Assembly (NCBI RefSeq): GCF_014644295.1 | Contig: NZ_BMKK01000012.1 | Location: 1-64,000, forward strand | DNA: 64,000 nucleotides | DNA from: Emticicia aquatilis | Lineage (GTDB): Bacteria > Bacteroidota > Bacteroidia > Cytophagales > Spirosomataceae | Reading direction: 5' to 3' | Notes under the pieces: generated by a model | Told to the model about the DNA's origin: nothing | Seen by the model: the letters and a program-made list of their open reading frames with translations, nothing else | Database searches by the model: none | In this document: in pieces, positions 35,801 to 43,444 of the stretch | How positions within the stretch are numbered: the first letter of the stretch is position 1 | How the letters are laid out: each line of letters begins with the position of its first letter | Made by a program: the position numbers and the translations under genes

Positions 35801-38426
35801 TTTCGATGATTTTTCGTTCTTTAAACGAACTATAATCACTTTCGGCAATCAAATCATCAATCGGCTGATAGATTAATGACGCTCGCTGTGCCACACTTTT
35901 GATTTGGTCGTCGATGATTTTATCAATAAAGTTTCTCGAAAACGGAATAACCAACACCAAAACTAAAGCCAAACCCATACCCAAAATTTTGTTCTGATTT
36001 TTCTTGGGCTTGGTCAAGTACAAATAAAGCGTTGAGCAAGCAATGACAATAATCAGAATGATATTTCGGTGAATTAAGAGCTTATGAAAGAGCGGTTTAT
36101 AACCAATAAAAAGCAAATAAATGAACAACGAAAGAATGCCGTAAATCCAGTAATTGTTGGGTTGCCAAAACATCGACCAACGGCTACCCGATTGAGCAGA
36201 ATAGGGTTTGCGGAGGAAACTAACGAAGATATTTTTGAGTAAAAGAAACAACAAAAACAACACGCCAAATCCTCTATCAAAAATGGCAAAAAACACAAAA
36301 GTGGCCAAAGTCAGGTAAAACTCTTGGTTTTCGGCCAAATAATTGAAAAACTTGTGCGTAAAACCTAAGATTTTATTACGGAAATACGGCTCGGTTTTCG
36401 GCTGAAAATCGGTTTGTTGGTTGATTCTTACGGAGAAAAATAAGTAAGAAACCAAAGGAATGAAAATACCAAAAATACGAACGATGAGGTCGAAATTGGC
36501 GATTTTTAGCAATAGTCCACAAACCAACAAAAGTCCGATATGGAAATACAAATATCGTTTTGGTTCGGCGTGATACTTTGCCAATAATTGCTCAAAAGCG
36601 GACTTTTTCCAACGATAAATATTCAGAAAAACGATGAATAAAGCTGGCACTAAAAACGTCAGCGGCACGGGAAGCGTGAAACTTCCGAGCGTAAAATCGA
36701 ACTGAATGAGGGTATTTTCGAGTTCATATTTACTAATATTTTCGAGTGGTGGAAAAGTGGCTACTCGCCAAAGCAAAATAAAACGATAAGCCAACAGGGC
36801 ATAGATAACCGTAAAAATAATCGGTTCGATGCGTTCGAGTTTTTGGCCAGCATTGAAAAGCAAAGTAAAAACCAACAGCAAAAATAGTATCGAAAGATAC
36901 ATTAGGTTGCTGTTGAGCGAGAAACCATTTGCCGAAAAATCTCGGATGTGAAAAAGCCATTCGTGGTTTTTATCTTGCGAACTAAGCGTAAAGTTTTTCT
37001 TGAAAACCGAAGCCTTTTGGTCATTTTGAAAATTATCAGTCATTTCGCCCGAAAAACCTACACCTGCTTGATTGATAGTGTAAATCATCGTTCCAGAAAA
37101 AAGATTCGACTGGGCATTTCGGAGGTTTTCGTGAAACAAAAAGCCTTCTTTCAACGACGAAGCATTGAGTAGCTGCGTGTAATGATTATTCAAAAACCGC
37201 ACTTGCTTTGTGCCGATTTCAATCGCATCTTTCTGAGCCGATAAGTCAAAAAATTGTGAAAAATCGAATATTAAAGCAGCATTTTTAGTGCTATTCGGAT
37301 ACTTGTTTTTATCCATCGCACTAAAGAAATATTGTTTACGAATATTATAGAAACCAATAAAAAATCTACTATCGGCCTCAATCGTAGCTTTTGATTGTAG
37401 CGTAGGCGAAACCACCGAACCATCAACTGTTAAAGAATAGCCATTCTCAAAAAAATCATTCGTCGGGAAAAGCGTAAGGCTATTTTCTGTGTTCGGATTT
37501 TTCAGTAAATAAGCATCCCCGATATTTTGCAAGATACGCTCCAGCACTTGCTTCGACTGAGCTTTTTTCGACACAAAACCGTCGTTTTCAATCAAAATTG
37601 TGTATAATTTCTTACCTTTTTCGAGAGCAACATCGGTTACTTCGATTTCGTCTTCAAATGATGAACTGAGATTCAATTGCCTTAAAATACTTTTGGCATC
37701 GCAGCGAATCGTAAGACTATAAACGTTTCTGATTTGGTGTTTACCGAGTAGTCTTTTCCACAAAGGAGCTTCATCAACGGTTTTAATATTGGTGCAACGC
37801 ACACTCACGCTATCATTGCTGATGGTAAAGTTATTATTGATGGATTTTCGGAAAATAGTATTGACGGGCGTAAATGCTTCATCAGCTGATTTTCTAACAA
37901 AAACAGGCTCGAAATAATGGTCGAAACTCAACTCAAAACCGCCATTATTGGTCTGTCTGGCTTTGAAAGTGCCGTTTTCGTTACTCCAAAGACCATCAAC
38001 CGAAGGCTGACTGGCGTTGGTAGAAAGCGTAAGCGATTGATTGAAAGCCACCCCGATATTCGACACGGCATGATAATCAGCATTATTGAAATAGGGCTTC
38101 GACTCGCTGGGTTGCTGGTATTTTCGCAGGACATAAACTGATGCAAGGAATGTCAAAGTCAGCAGTGTTAGGCCCAGAAAAGTTGAGAAAAACTTGTAGG
38201 TTGCAAGGCGTTTAGCGTTGAGTTCTTGCTTGTTTAGACTCGGAAATCTTTTCTGAAATTCTGCTCCATCAATGATTCGCTCAGAACTGATGATTCCGAG
38301 AAAAAACAACAACGAAAACACAATAACGCCACACAAAAACAGCGAAAATAAATTCAGAAAAAAGTAAAGACCAACCACCAAACCAATCAACAGCAACGAC
38401 AAAATTATAATTTTTGATTTGGTCAT
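32886..38426 (-). CDS. natural fusion of SEDS-like glycosyltransferase and class B penicillin-binding transpeptidase
   Basis: A 1846-residue protein. Residues 1-100 hold three spans; 100-505 form an extracytoplasmic beta-rich domain; about 14 spans fill 507-1055; the rest lies outside the cytoplasm. The C-terminal part carries the three transpeptidase motifs in order: S1449-S-I-K (GPGSSIKP), S1525-S-N (TSSNFYH) and K1776-T-G (YAKTGTIK). The late span block resembles FtsW/RodA: D915 and E925 in RDVVLPRYVIAEFGSL match the catalytic-loop pattern HxDFIFxxxxEExG, and FGQDFPFLSLTSKLSLLLPL (around P999) matches the TGLPLPFxSYGGSS segment. SEDS proteins polymerise glycan strands and class B PBPs crosslink them; the two are normally separate proteins. 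The SEDS half is divergent, so its activity is inferred. Confidence 0.8.
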   Translation of the reverse strand: MTKSKIIILSLLLIGLVVGLYFFLNLFSLFLCGVIVFSLLFFLGIISSERIIDGAEFQKRFPSLNKQELNAKRLATYKFFSTFLGLTLLTLTFLASVYVLRKYQQPSESKPYFNNADYHAVSNIGVAFNQSLTLSTNASQPSVDGLWSNENGTFKARQTNNGGFELSFDHYFEPVFVRKSADEAFTPVNTIFRKSINNNFTISNDSVSVRCTNIKTVDEAPLWKRLLGKHQIRNVYSLTIRCDAKSILRQLNLSSSFEDEIEVTDVALEKGKKLYTILIENDGFVSKKAQSKQVLERILQNIGDAYLLKNPNTENSLTLFPTNDFFENGYSLTVDGSVVSPTLQSKATIEADSRFFIGFYNIRKQYFFSAMDKNKYPNSTKNAALIFDFSQFFDLSAQKDAIEIGTKQVRFLNNHYTQLLNASSLKEGFLFHENLRNAQSNLFSGTMIYTINQAGVGFSGEMTDNFQNDQKASVFKKNFTLSSQDKNHEWLFHIRDFSANGFSLNSNLMYLSILFLLLVFTLLFNAGQKLERIEPIIFTVIYALLAYRFILLWRVATFPPLENISKYELENTLIQFDFTLGSFTLPVPLTFLVPALFIVFLNIYRWKKSAFEQLLAKYHAEPKRYLYFHIGLLLVCGLLLKIANFDLIVRIFGIFIPLVSYLFFSVRINQQTDFQPKTEPYFRNKILGFTHKFFNYLAENQEFYLTLATFVFFAIFDRGFGVLFLLFLLLKNIFVSFLRKPYSAQSGSRWSMFWQPNNYWIYGILSLFIYLLFIGYKPLFHKLLIHRNIILIIVIACSTLYLYLTKPKKNQNKILGMGLALVLVLVIPFSRNFIDKIIDDQIKSVAQRASLIYQPIDDLIAESDYSSFKERKIIETAEGQWFINSYLNKTENDSKRIDFKPHFNRGVNYSTQTRDVVLPRYVIAEFGSLIVYLLLMLLAIPMLVHLMGYQLYQQDSNNKTQFAPQSYGGSIALIFVFTLGFFVWLASTNRFVFFGQDFPFLSLTSKLSLLLPLTLFFIPLLNQPIERKIKTIAPTYDFTRYGIFFGTVAVFLLVSGRSNNLREENFQITLSKTETAINKNLNGLFNDIQDTLRTSNNGALNKENMIPQDLSKILSILVKSDEFKALYDTSDTYSQSIFDILRKNPAYAFRQDSPIYIRYDSDLYQSVYNKHLYLELPPYQDKTAWKGNLYQESADSTVYPILKIHNRIINTTKFPFFAGSEGGTLKVAVLPATWFVGISEPIVLLNLQNEVKRKTTTIDIVSSQREEVLSQDISGFVNKFDIDELAQVTEDKKHFLVSFSKNNNHAFMSNYWVNGKQRMVYPMAEKLFWAYNYSNALKSAYNVDTLLKTNATISLDYELNKQVHDTVLYSFRNKFKNVPNFKFAVMAADGDGKIRLMQDYVKNRKLIDPNNALAIEEMNQKYFFFSNNKNERDQWGNTNLLHLAYGPGSSIKPLVYASVASQLNAGWENLILQPAQASVFSLQIGDTNESAGQYAGYVLPKRKGWIDEHGEHFGTVKPVDYLKTSSNFYHSALLFLGSYHRDDFKKNNQYKIENALSSNLSDPNNQFPALEVAGVSYRLKSFKEKAWPRSSKDEKTYFGNEKSLLALGIDKNLGLIVEDIDKTDRNIKGKGRVDYADSVVYDKLREQQVGGFLWSFPEQSYFIQAERKHPNALTNFFNGLKNPTLGGTPYNVTPMKMTEMFGKMISQNKDYSLHLTNRDFGKSTWKIDSTWQNETFVDFMQQNLLEGMKQVLLGGGTASGLFGGTNVYRNYYCYAKTGTIKEGKQNDSKRLALIISQNDLTQTFGQPNKFYVVYFTANEADNQEWAVYRAIINQIIDSESFKNYMR

Positions 38427-39577
38427 TTTGACGAATCGTTTTTAATGATATACCCATTGATATTCACATTTTTAAGCTCATTGACCTCGTACTGTTTCAG
38501 CACATCAATGATATGAAGCACCAATTTATTATCGGTGTTGGTCGTATTAGCCGAAAAATCAATGGTTTTGAGCAACGAATGCGTTTGTGGGTTTCGGAAC
38601 TGTTGCAGATTAAGCATATCTTGCTCATTGCTCACGCCATTTTTGTGCTTCACATAACTCATAAAATGAAAAGCCAAAGGCAGCAGATTCTCAACGAGTT
38701 TTTGTTGGGTTTCTCGGTTGGCTGGGTAGTCGGTATCGTCTTTGAAATGCACGATAAACGGCCTAACGTATTCGTTCAGAATGGCAGTCAGATATTCTTT
38801 TTCTTGGCTGTTTTGCGTCTCAATTTCCTGCAAAGCTTTTTGGTGGCTTTGCTTGGTACTTTCCAATTCTCGGCTCAATTCTTCGTAATCTTTACCCAAT
38901 TTTATCGAATCGAAGTATTTATTCAGCAAGGCATCAAGGGCTGACAAGTCGGAGTAGTTGCCTCTCATGCCCAACTCGCTTTTTATTTCATTAATCTTAT
39001 CTTTTAGTGGGTCGTCACTGGTCGAAGTTGTTTTCTTTTTTGCCATGAGATATAAATAAGTTAGTAAACCGATTGTCAAAACCAAAATTCCGATGATTCC
39101 CCAGAGCATTTCTTTGGTAAAAAAACCGCTCGACGAAGCCACTGCCTCATCCGCAACAGCAATGGGCGAAATTACCAAAGAAGATTGATGATTGGGCAAA
39201 CTATAAATACGATTTATTAAATGGTTAATTACGTCAGTGCCAAAACGTGGGTCGGGCGTGTAATACTTGGTTTTTAGGTCGGCTTCTTCGCAGCCCAACA
39301 AGCCATAAATACGATTACGGGCTTCTTGGCTGTTATCTTGCATTAAAAACAGCGTATCGTTTTTGATGGCTTTCCCAAAAAGAGAAACCGTGATACTATC
39401 TTCTTGGCTCGAAATAGTGAAAGTACAGCCATCTTTTAAATTGGAATTGACTTGTAGTTTAAGACCAACCGTGCGTTCGGAGAGATTTCCTGCATTGGCA
39501 ATTTTGAGGGTATCGGCCAAGCACCAAGCTACCTTCGGTAAAACAAAAAGCAATACTGCAAGCGTGTATTTTAGCAT
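38423..39577 (-). CDS. signal-anchored coiled-coil membrane protein of the SEDS-PBP cluster
   Basis: A 384-residue protein with a signal sequence (MLKYTLAVLLFVLPKVAWC), an extracytoplasmic domain of about 130 residues, a span at about 157-178 (LWGIIGILVLTIGLLTYLYL) and a cytoplasmic part of 200 residues. The latter has a coiled coil near 230-262 (ELSRELESTKQSHQKALQEI) and a helical C-terminus. The stop overlaps the giant gene's start by 4 nt. The topology, joining periplasm and cytoplasm through a coiled coil, recalls linkers such as RodZ or MreC only by arrangement; no homology is seen. It could connect the actin-fold ATPase with the SEDS-PBP protein. Confidence 0.7.
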   Translation of the reverse strand: MLKYTLAVLLFVLPKVAWCLADTLKIANAGNLSERTVGLKLQVNSNLKDGCTFTISSQEDSITVSLFGKAIKNDTLFLMQDNSQEARNRIYGLLGCEEADLKTKYYTPDPRFGTDVINHLINRIYSLPNHQSSLVISPIAVADEAVASSSGFFTKEMLWGIIGILVLTIGLLTYLYLMAKKKTTSTSDDPLKDKINEIKSELGMRGNYSDLSALDALLNKYFDSIKLGKDYEELSRELESTKQSHQKALQEIETQNSQEKEYLTAILNEYVRPFIVHFKDDTDYPANRETQQKLVENLLPLAFHFMSYVKHKNGVSNEQDMLNLQQFRNPQTHSLLKTIDFSANTTNTDNKLVLHIIDVLKQYEVNELKNVNINGYIIKNDSSK

Positions 39578-39636
39578 ATTTTGGGCAATTTTAAATGCGT
39601 TTGTATAATTTCAATAAGTCGTCAGAGTAATAAATT

Positions 39637-39789
39637 TCCCCTCCTTTTTTCAAGGAGGGGTGGCAAAATTCTGACAAAGTCGAATTTTGACGGGGTGGTT
39701 TGTTCCAAATTGAACACTTTTTAGCTTGTTCTGTGCAAAAAAACCACCCCGCCGACTGTCGTCAGGCACCCCTCCTTGAAAAAAGGAGC
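39637..39789. repeat. long imperfect inverted repeat in the envelope cluster
   Basis: The left arm (CCCCTCCTTTTTTCAAGGAG, then GGGTGGCAAAATTCTGAC and CGGGGTGGTTT) faces a right arm (AAACCACCCCGCC, GGCACCCCTCCTTG, AAAAAAGGAG). Each outer arm also folds on itself. This 150 nt element sits in the 298 nt gap between the ATPase gene and the rest of the cluster and looks like a dispersed MITE/REP-like element; it might also attenuate transcription. Confidence 0.7.
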
Positions 39790-39875
39790 GACCGTCGCAC
39801 GGGGGAAACCCCAACCTTGCGTAACTCCTATTAATATAGAAAAATGATATATCTATTTCTACAATTCTTTCACCC

Positions 39876-42359
39876 TCAATCAGGCAATAAACTAATCAAA
39901 TTCAATAAATTTTCATCGGGTGCTGGCTGGTTTCCTTTCAAAGACTGAATATATTCAATATCTATTTTAGCAGGAAACAGCGACGGTATCAAATATTGCA
40001 ACGTAACGGTGTCAATCTCAGAATTCTGTTCGAGTCCCGAATAACCTTTTATCTGATTGCTTTTTGAAATATTCCTGACATAAAAACCCTCTTTCGTAAA
40101 AATCAAATCGGGTGGGGTTTCAAGCCATTTTTTATCGTGGAAATTAGTATCGGCAACTGTATAAAGCGTATTTCCGATTAAAAATTTCAACGAATCTAAA
40201 TCATTGATTCGATAGGAGTTTTTCGACTCGTCATAATTATCGTGCATATTGCTCAGACGCAGCAAGAAATCAAAAAACGCTGGCATTTTGGCCTTGGTTG
40301 GCGTTGGAGCTTTCTCTTGTTTGCGAGTAGAAATCTGAATCGGGAAACCAACTAATTCGGGATGCACGATGTAACCGCTGGCAAAAATCCCATCTAAACA
40401 AATGGCTTTTAGTTGGCTGGCTTCGGTTGGCATTTTTATCAAATTGCTCGAAAAACCCAAGTCTTTCGTCATTTTTTCTTTGAGTTTCTCCAAAAGCGGA
40501 GCAAATAAAAATCCTCGACCCGTCAATAAAATACCTTCACAATCAATTCCTTTTTCGATGTTTGTCACTACTCCTTTCATGTTTTCAACAATATTGGAAG
40601 TAATTACCTCACAAGCGTTTTCAACATAGCCGCCCCAATCATAAAAACCATCGACTTTCTGCAAGAGCAAATTGAGGTTGGCGATGGTGGCCGTAAATTC
40701 GTTATTAGCAAAAGTGCGGAGATTGACATCGCCACTTTGAGCGGCCGCATTCCACGCTCGTTCGACCGCCTCTTGGTTTTCGGGTGAACGCTTGCTATAC
40801 TGAAATTTAAGCGATTCAATTTTCTCGAAAAGCTGATTCATTTGTCCTTTTTCGGCCTTTTCGAGCGATTCTAAGAAAAACGCCTTCGTAGCCGCAGGAT
40901 TAAGCGAGTTTTTGAGAATAAAATGCAAAATCGACTCGAAGAAAGCGTAGCTTATCAGATTGCCCGCCCCCGCAAAACCATTGCGATACAAAGATTTGAT
41001 TTTGCGTGAATTATTCGACCCCGTTTGGATAATCGAAAAATCGGTTGTGCCTTTGCCGCAATCAACGATAATGTAGTATTTATTGGCACTGATTTCGTTG
41101 AGTCCTTTGCTGAAATAGCCCAAAAATGCAGCATCACTTTCCGAAATCGTCACTACCTCCCAAGCCTTTATTTTGTGGGCGTAGGCGTGTTGCTGTAAAT
41201 CCTTGAAAATCTCGTTGATAACCTCTTTTGTGTTGGCTACTTCGTGAATACTATAAATATTTGGCACCAAAACCGTAAAACGAATGAATGTATTTTCGCT
41301 TTCATCGTCAAGCACGTTGTGCAGGGTTGCCTCAATAAACGATTTCAGAATCGTAGAATACGCCTGATTTTTGAGGTCGTCTAAACTCAGCGAACGCACT
41401 TTGTCGTTGAGGATTGACTGGAAATCTATAAACTTCAAAATATCGCCGTGTTTGTGGGCCAATTTGAGGTTTGAAAGCTGATGAAAATTATTGGTCAGAT
41501 TAGAATTGAGTTCGTTTTTCTGCACCAAAAACTTCAATTCATCTTCATTTTTGATAAACCTATCTTTTCTTTCGTGAAAATCATGCAGTTTTTTCTTCAA
41601 AAAGAAAATCGACTTGAGGAAGTCGGTGTTTTTCTCGAATTGAATAAAATTTTGGTCGTCTTCGGTGAGTCCTTTGAAATCCTTGACCAATTTAAACAAA
41701 CTTTTAGAAGGACTTTTCTTGGTATATCGGCGGTTGATGTATTGATAATTGCTGACTTTCAGTTGCGATGCCTCCGACCCAAAATCAAGTCCGAAATGGT
41801 GGAAACAGCTTGCATGAGCTAAATGAAAATGTAGCCTATTTTGGTAGGTTTTGCCATTGCTTTCGTACGAAAAATGGCAGTTGATATAATCTTGCTGAAT
41901 CGGTTCTTCGGGAATATGGTCGATGTAATGACCGATGATTTTAAAATCATTGGCATTATCAATGACCGAAAACTCAATATCGCCCAAGAGATAAGAATTT
42001 TGCTGAAAAGTAGTCTGAACAACCGTTGGCTGTGGTTTTGTTGGATTTTTCCAATCATCTTCTTCGTCGGTGTTAGCTTGAAACGCAGCGGGTTTGCTCG
42101 ACGTCGATAAATGAATGTGTAATTGCGGAATTGTGGCATCAAACGACACATTCAACTGCAAATTGGCCAACAAAACATCACTTTCATTGGTCACGAGGGT
42201 CTGCATCAATTTGCTTTTATCAATCGAAAACAGCGTAAAAGCGTTGTTTTCTAAGGGTAATTCGATGATAAAAGACTCGTTACTTTCAGAAAATCTTCCT
42301 TTTAAATCAAGGTAATTGGTGCGGCGGTTGTTAATGGTAAGTGGAAGGATGTATTTCAT
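39876..42359 (-). CDS. actin/Hsp70-fold ATPase of the SEDS-PBP cluster
   Basis: An 827-residue cytoplasmic protein without spans. Actin-superfamily signatures are visible: the phosphate-2-like motif YIIVDCGKGTTDFSII (D433), the connect-like segment GFAGAGNLISYAFFE and the adenosine motif GILLTGRGFLFAPLLEKL (around G614). LDFGSEASQLKV near residue 190 is a good phosphate-1 motif. Length and spacing resemble large Hsp70/SrfB-like proteins rather than MreB, FtsA or DnaK. The first 180 residues are beta-rich and the last 170 are unique. Being first in a minus-strand cluster with a SEDS-PBP fusion suggests it may scaffold or power an envelope-building complex; this role is inference. A -7 box lies just upstream. 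Confidence 0.75.
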   Translation of the reverse strand: MKYILPLTINNRRTNYLDLKGRFSESNESFIIELPLENNAFTLFSIDKSKLMQTLVTNESDVLLANLQLNVSFDATIPQLHIHLSTSSKPAAFQANTDEEDDWKNPTKPQPTVVQTTFQQNSYLLGDIEFSVIDNANDFKIIGHYIDHIPEEPIQQDYINCHFSYESNGKTYQNRLHFHLAHASCFHHFGLDFGSEASQLKVSNYQYINRRYTKKSPSKSLFKLVKDFKGLTEDDQNFIQFEKNTDFLKSIFFLKKKLHDFHERKDRFIKNEDELKFLVQKNELNSNLTNNFHQLSNLKLAHKHGDILKFIDFQSILNDKVRSLSLDDLKNQAYSTILKSFIEATLHNVLDDESENTFIRFTVLVPNIYSIHEVANTKEVINEIFKDLQQHAYAHKIKAWEVVTISESDAAFLGYFSKGLNEISANKYYIIVDCGKGTTDFSIIQTGSNNSRKIKSLYRNGFAGAGNLISYAFFESILHFILKNSLNPAATKAFFLESLEKAEKGQMNQLFEKIESLKFQYSKRSPENQEAVERAWNAAAQSGDVNLRTFANNEFTATIANLNLLLQKVDGFYDWGGYVENACEVITSNIVENMKGVVTNIEKGIDCEGILLTGRGFLFAPLLEKLKEKMTKDLGFSSNLIKMPTEASQLKAICLDGIFASGYIVHPELVGFPIQISTRKQEKAPTPTKAKMPAFFDFLLRLSNMHDNYDESKNSYRINDLDSLKFLIGNTLYTVADTNFHDKKWLETPPDLIFTKEGFYVRNISKSNQIKGYSGLEQNSEIDTVTLQYLIPSLFPAKIDIEYIQSLKGNQPAPDENLLNLISLLPD

Positions 42360-42391
42360 AAAGTAATAGCTAAGAAAGGATTAATGCGTAA

Positions 42392-42427
42392 ACAAATTTA
42401 CTATTTATTCCAAAAAACTGATGCCAA
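42392..42427 (-). promoter_or_regulatory. candidate promoter of the envelope cluster
   Basis: TAAATTTGT is a full -7 match about 33 nt before the ATPase start; the nearest TTG is 24 nt upstream of it, a longer spacer than usual. Confidence 0.42.
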
Positions 42428-42544
42428 TACCAAAGATTTATTGGCTTTTGCATTAACGTAAGTATTGGGCGATTTATTTATATCTGAAAGATACTTTATT
42501 TGAGCTATTATGCCACCCAAAAGGTTTTGCGGAGAATAATTTTG

Positions 42545-42573
42545 CTAATCTCCGCAAATTATGCGGAGATTAG
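42545..42573. repeat. CTCCGCA palindrome beside the Fic remnant
   Basis: CTAATCTCCGCA and TGCGGAGATTAG form a 12-pair perfect inverted repeat around AATTA. A third half-site, TTGCGGAGA, lies at 42526-42534. It may be an operator or a relic of the mobile region. Confidence 0.6.
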
Positions 42574-42583
42574 AGATTCTTGA

Positions 42584-42742
42584 TTAATATTTACCTCTTC
42601 AAAATGGGCAAAAATTGCCAAATACTCACCCGATACCGCTCTGAGAGATATACAAGATTTGATAAAGAAAGAAGTACTACAAAAAGAAGCCGCTGGTGGT
42701 AGAAGTACTAATTATGAGTTGGTTGTGCCAGTTAATAAATAA
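42584..42742 (+). pseudogene. C-terminal remnant of a Fic-family protein
   Basis: An open stretch of about 52 codons without a start encodes SSKWAKIAKYSPDTALRDIQ, DLIKKEVLQKEAAGGRSTNY and ELVVPVNK before a TAA. This is the winged-helix tail that follows the Fic AMP-transferase domain in many Bacteroidota Fic proteins. The catalytic HPFxxGNGR part is absent and an in-frame TGA lies just upstream, so the rest has been deleted. It sits at the left border of the AT-rich accessory insert and indicates earlier gene turnover here. Confidence 0.72.
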
Positions 42743-42870
42743 AGGGGTGGAAATTAAAATATAGATTGGGGATTGAATATATTTGAGGGGGAAATAGTTA
42801 AAGTTAAAACAGCATACATTTTGCTATCTTTACCACCATAAATTCTCCTTAAAAAAAAGAAAATTTAATT

Positions 42871-43443
42871 ATGCTATACACTGAATATAAACTTGCAGCA
42901 GAAAAACACATAAAAACTTGCCTTGGAATAGCACAGGCTATTGATAAACTTAATGCTCTTGATAATAGTGCATTATTAGTTTCTTCAAATAAACAAGCGA
43001 CACTTCATAATATGTTTTATATGTGTGGTTATGTACTTGAATCTATTAGTACGTATAGTGTATACAAGCATTATGGTTGGAGACCTAATAGAAATGTAAA
43101 AACTACTGACCATCATTTTAGCTCAATTTGTAATTTTTCATTCTACCCATCTGATGGTTATCCTTATTATGTACACGAACATAAATTTCAAACAAATCAA
43201 TTTGAAGTTTTAAAAGTACCTTTCGGCAATACAGGTGTACCCTTGATTGATAATTCTGTATCCGTAGACATTGATATACAAATTTTATTTAATATCTGGA
43301 AACCTGAAATAAGATACCATGAAGCTAATAGAAACTATCCATATTTACTCAACTCACATATTAATTTCAACGAAACTAATATTTTAAAATTCATCAATTT
43401 TACAAATCAAATTTATAATTCTCTCATACAAATAGTAGGTTAA
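42871..43443 (+). CDS. small HEPN-like protein, partner of the dual ATPase
   Basis: A 190-residue cytoplasmic protein. The N-terminal half is helical: LAAEKHIKTCLGIAQAIDKL, then NMFYMCGYVLESISTYSVYK, which resembles the two core helices of HEPN proteins (the xYYxxGYxxE pattern). RNVKTTDH (R, six residues, H) could be a HEPN ribonuclease motif but is a loose fit. The C-terminal half has no recognised features. The stop is 1 nt from the start of the ATPase gene, so the two are surely an operon. A TATCTTTAC box at 42825-42833 is the best promoter candidate, one base off consensus. Codon use is very AT-rich compared with flanking genes. HEPN assignment is tentative. Confidence 0.6.
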   Translation: MLYTEYKLAAEKHIKTCLGIAQAIDKLNALDNSALLVSSNKQATLHNMFYMCGYVLESISTYSVYKHYGWRPNRNVKTTDHHFSSICNFSFYPSDGYPYYVHEHKFQTNQFEVLKVPFGNTGVPLIDNSVSVDIDIQILFNIWKPEIRYHEANRNYPYLLNSHINFNETNILKFINFTNQIYNSLIQIVG

Positions 43444-43444
43444 T

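Noticed and set aside
32886-38426. Reading the giant gene as a plain class C (lipoprotein) PBP or an ABC-type membrane protein
   Set aside because: The motif context PGSSIKP, SSN and KTGT fits class B transpeptidases, and the membrane block has no ABC or peptidase signatures.
42871-43443. Toxin-antitoxin pair of HEPN/MNT type
   Set aside because: No nucleotidyltransferase (GSxxxGxxxxxSDxD) gene is adjacent; the partner is a dual ATPase.
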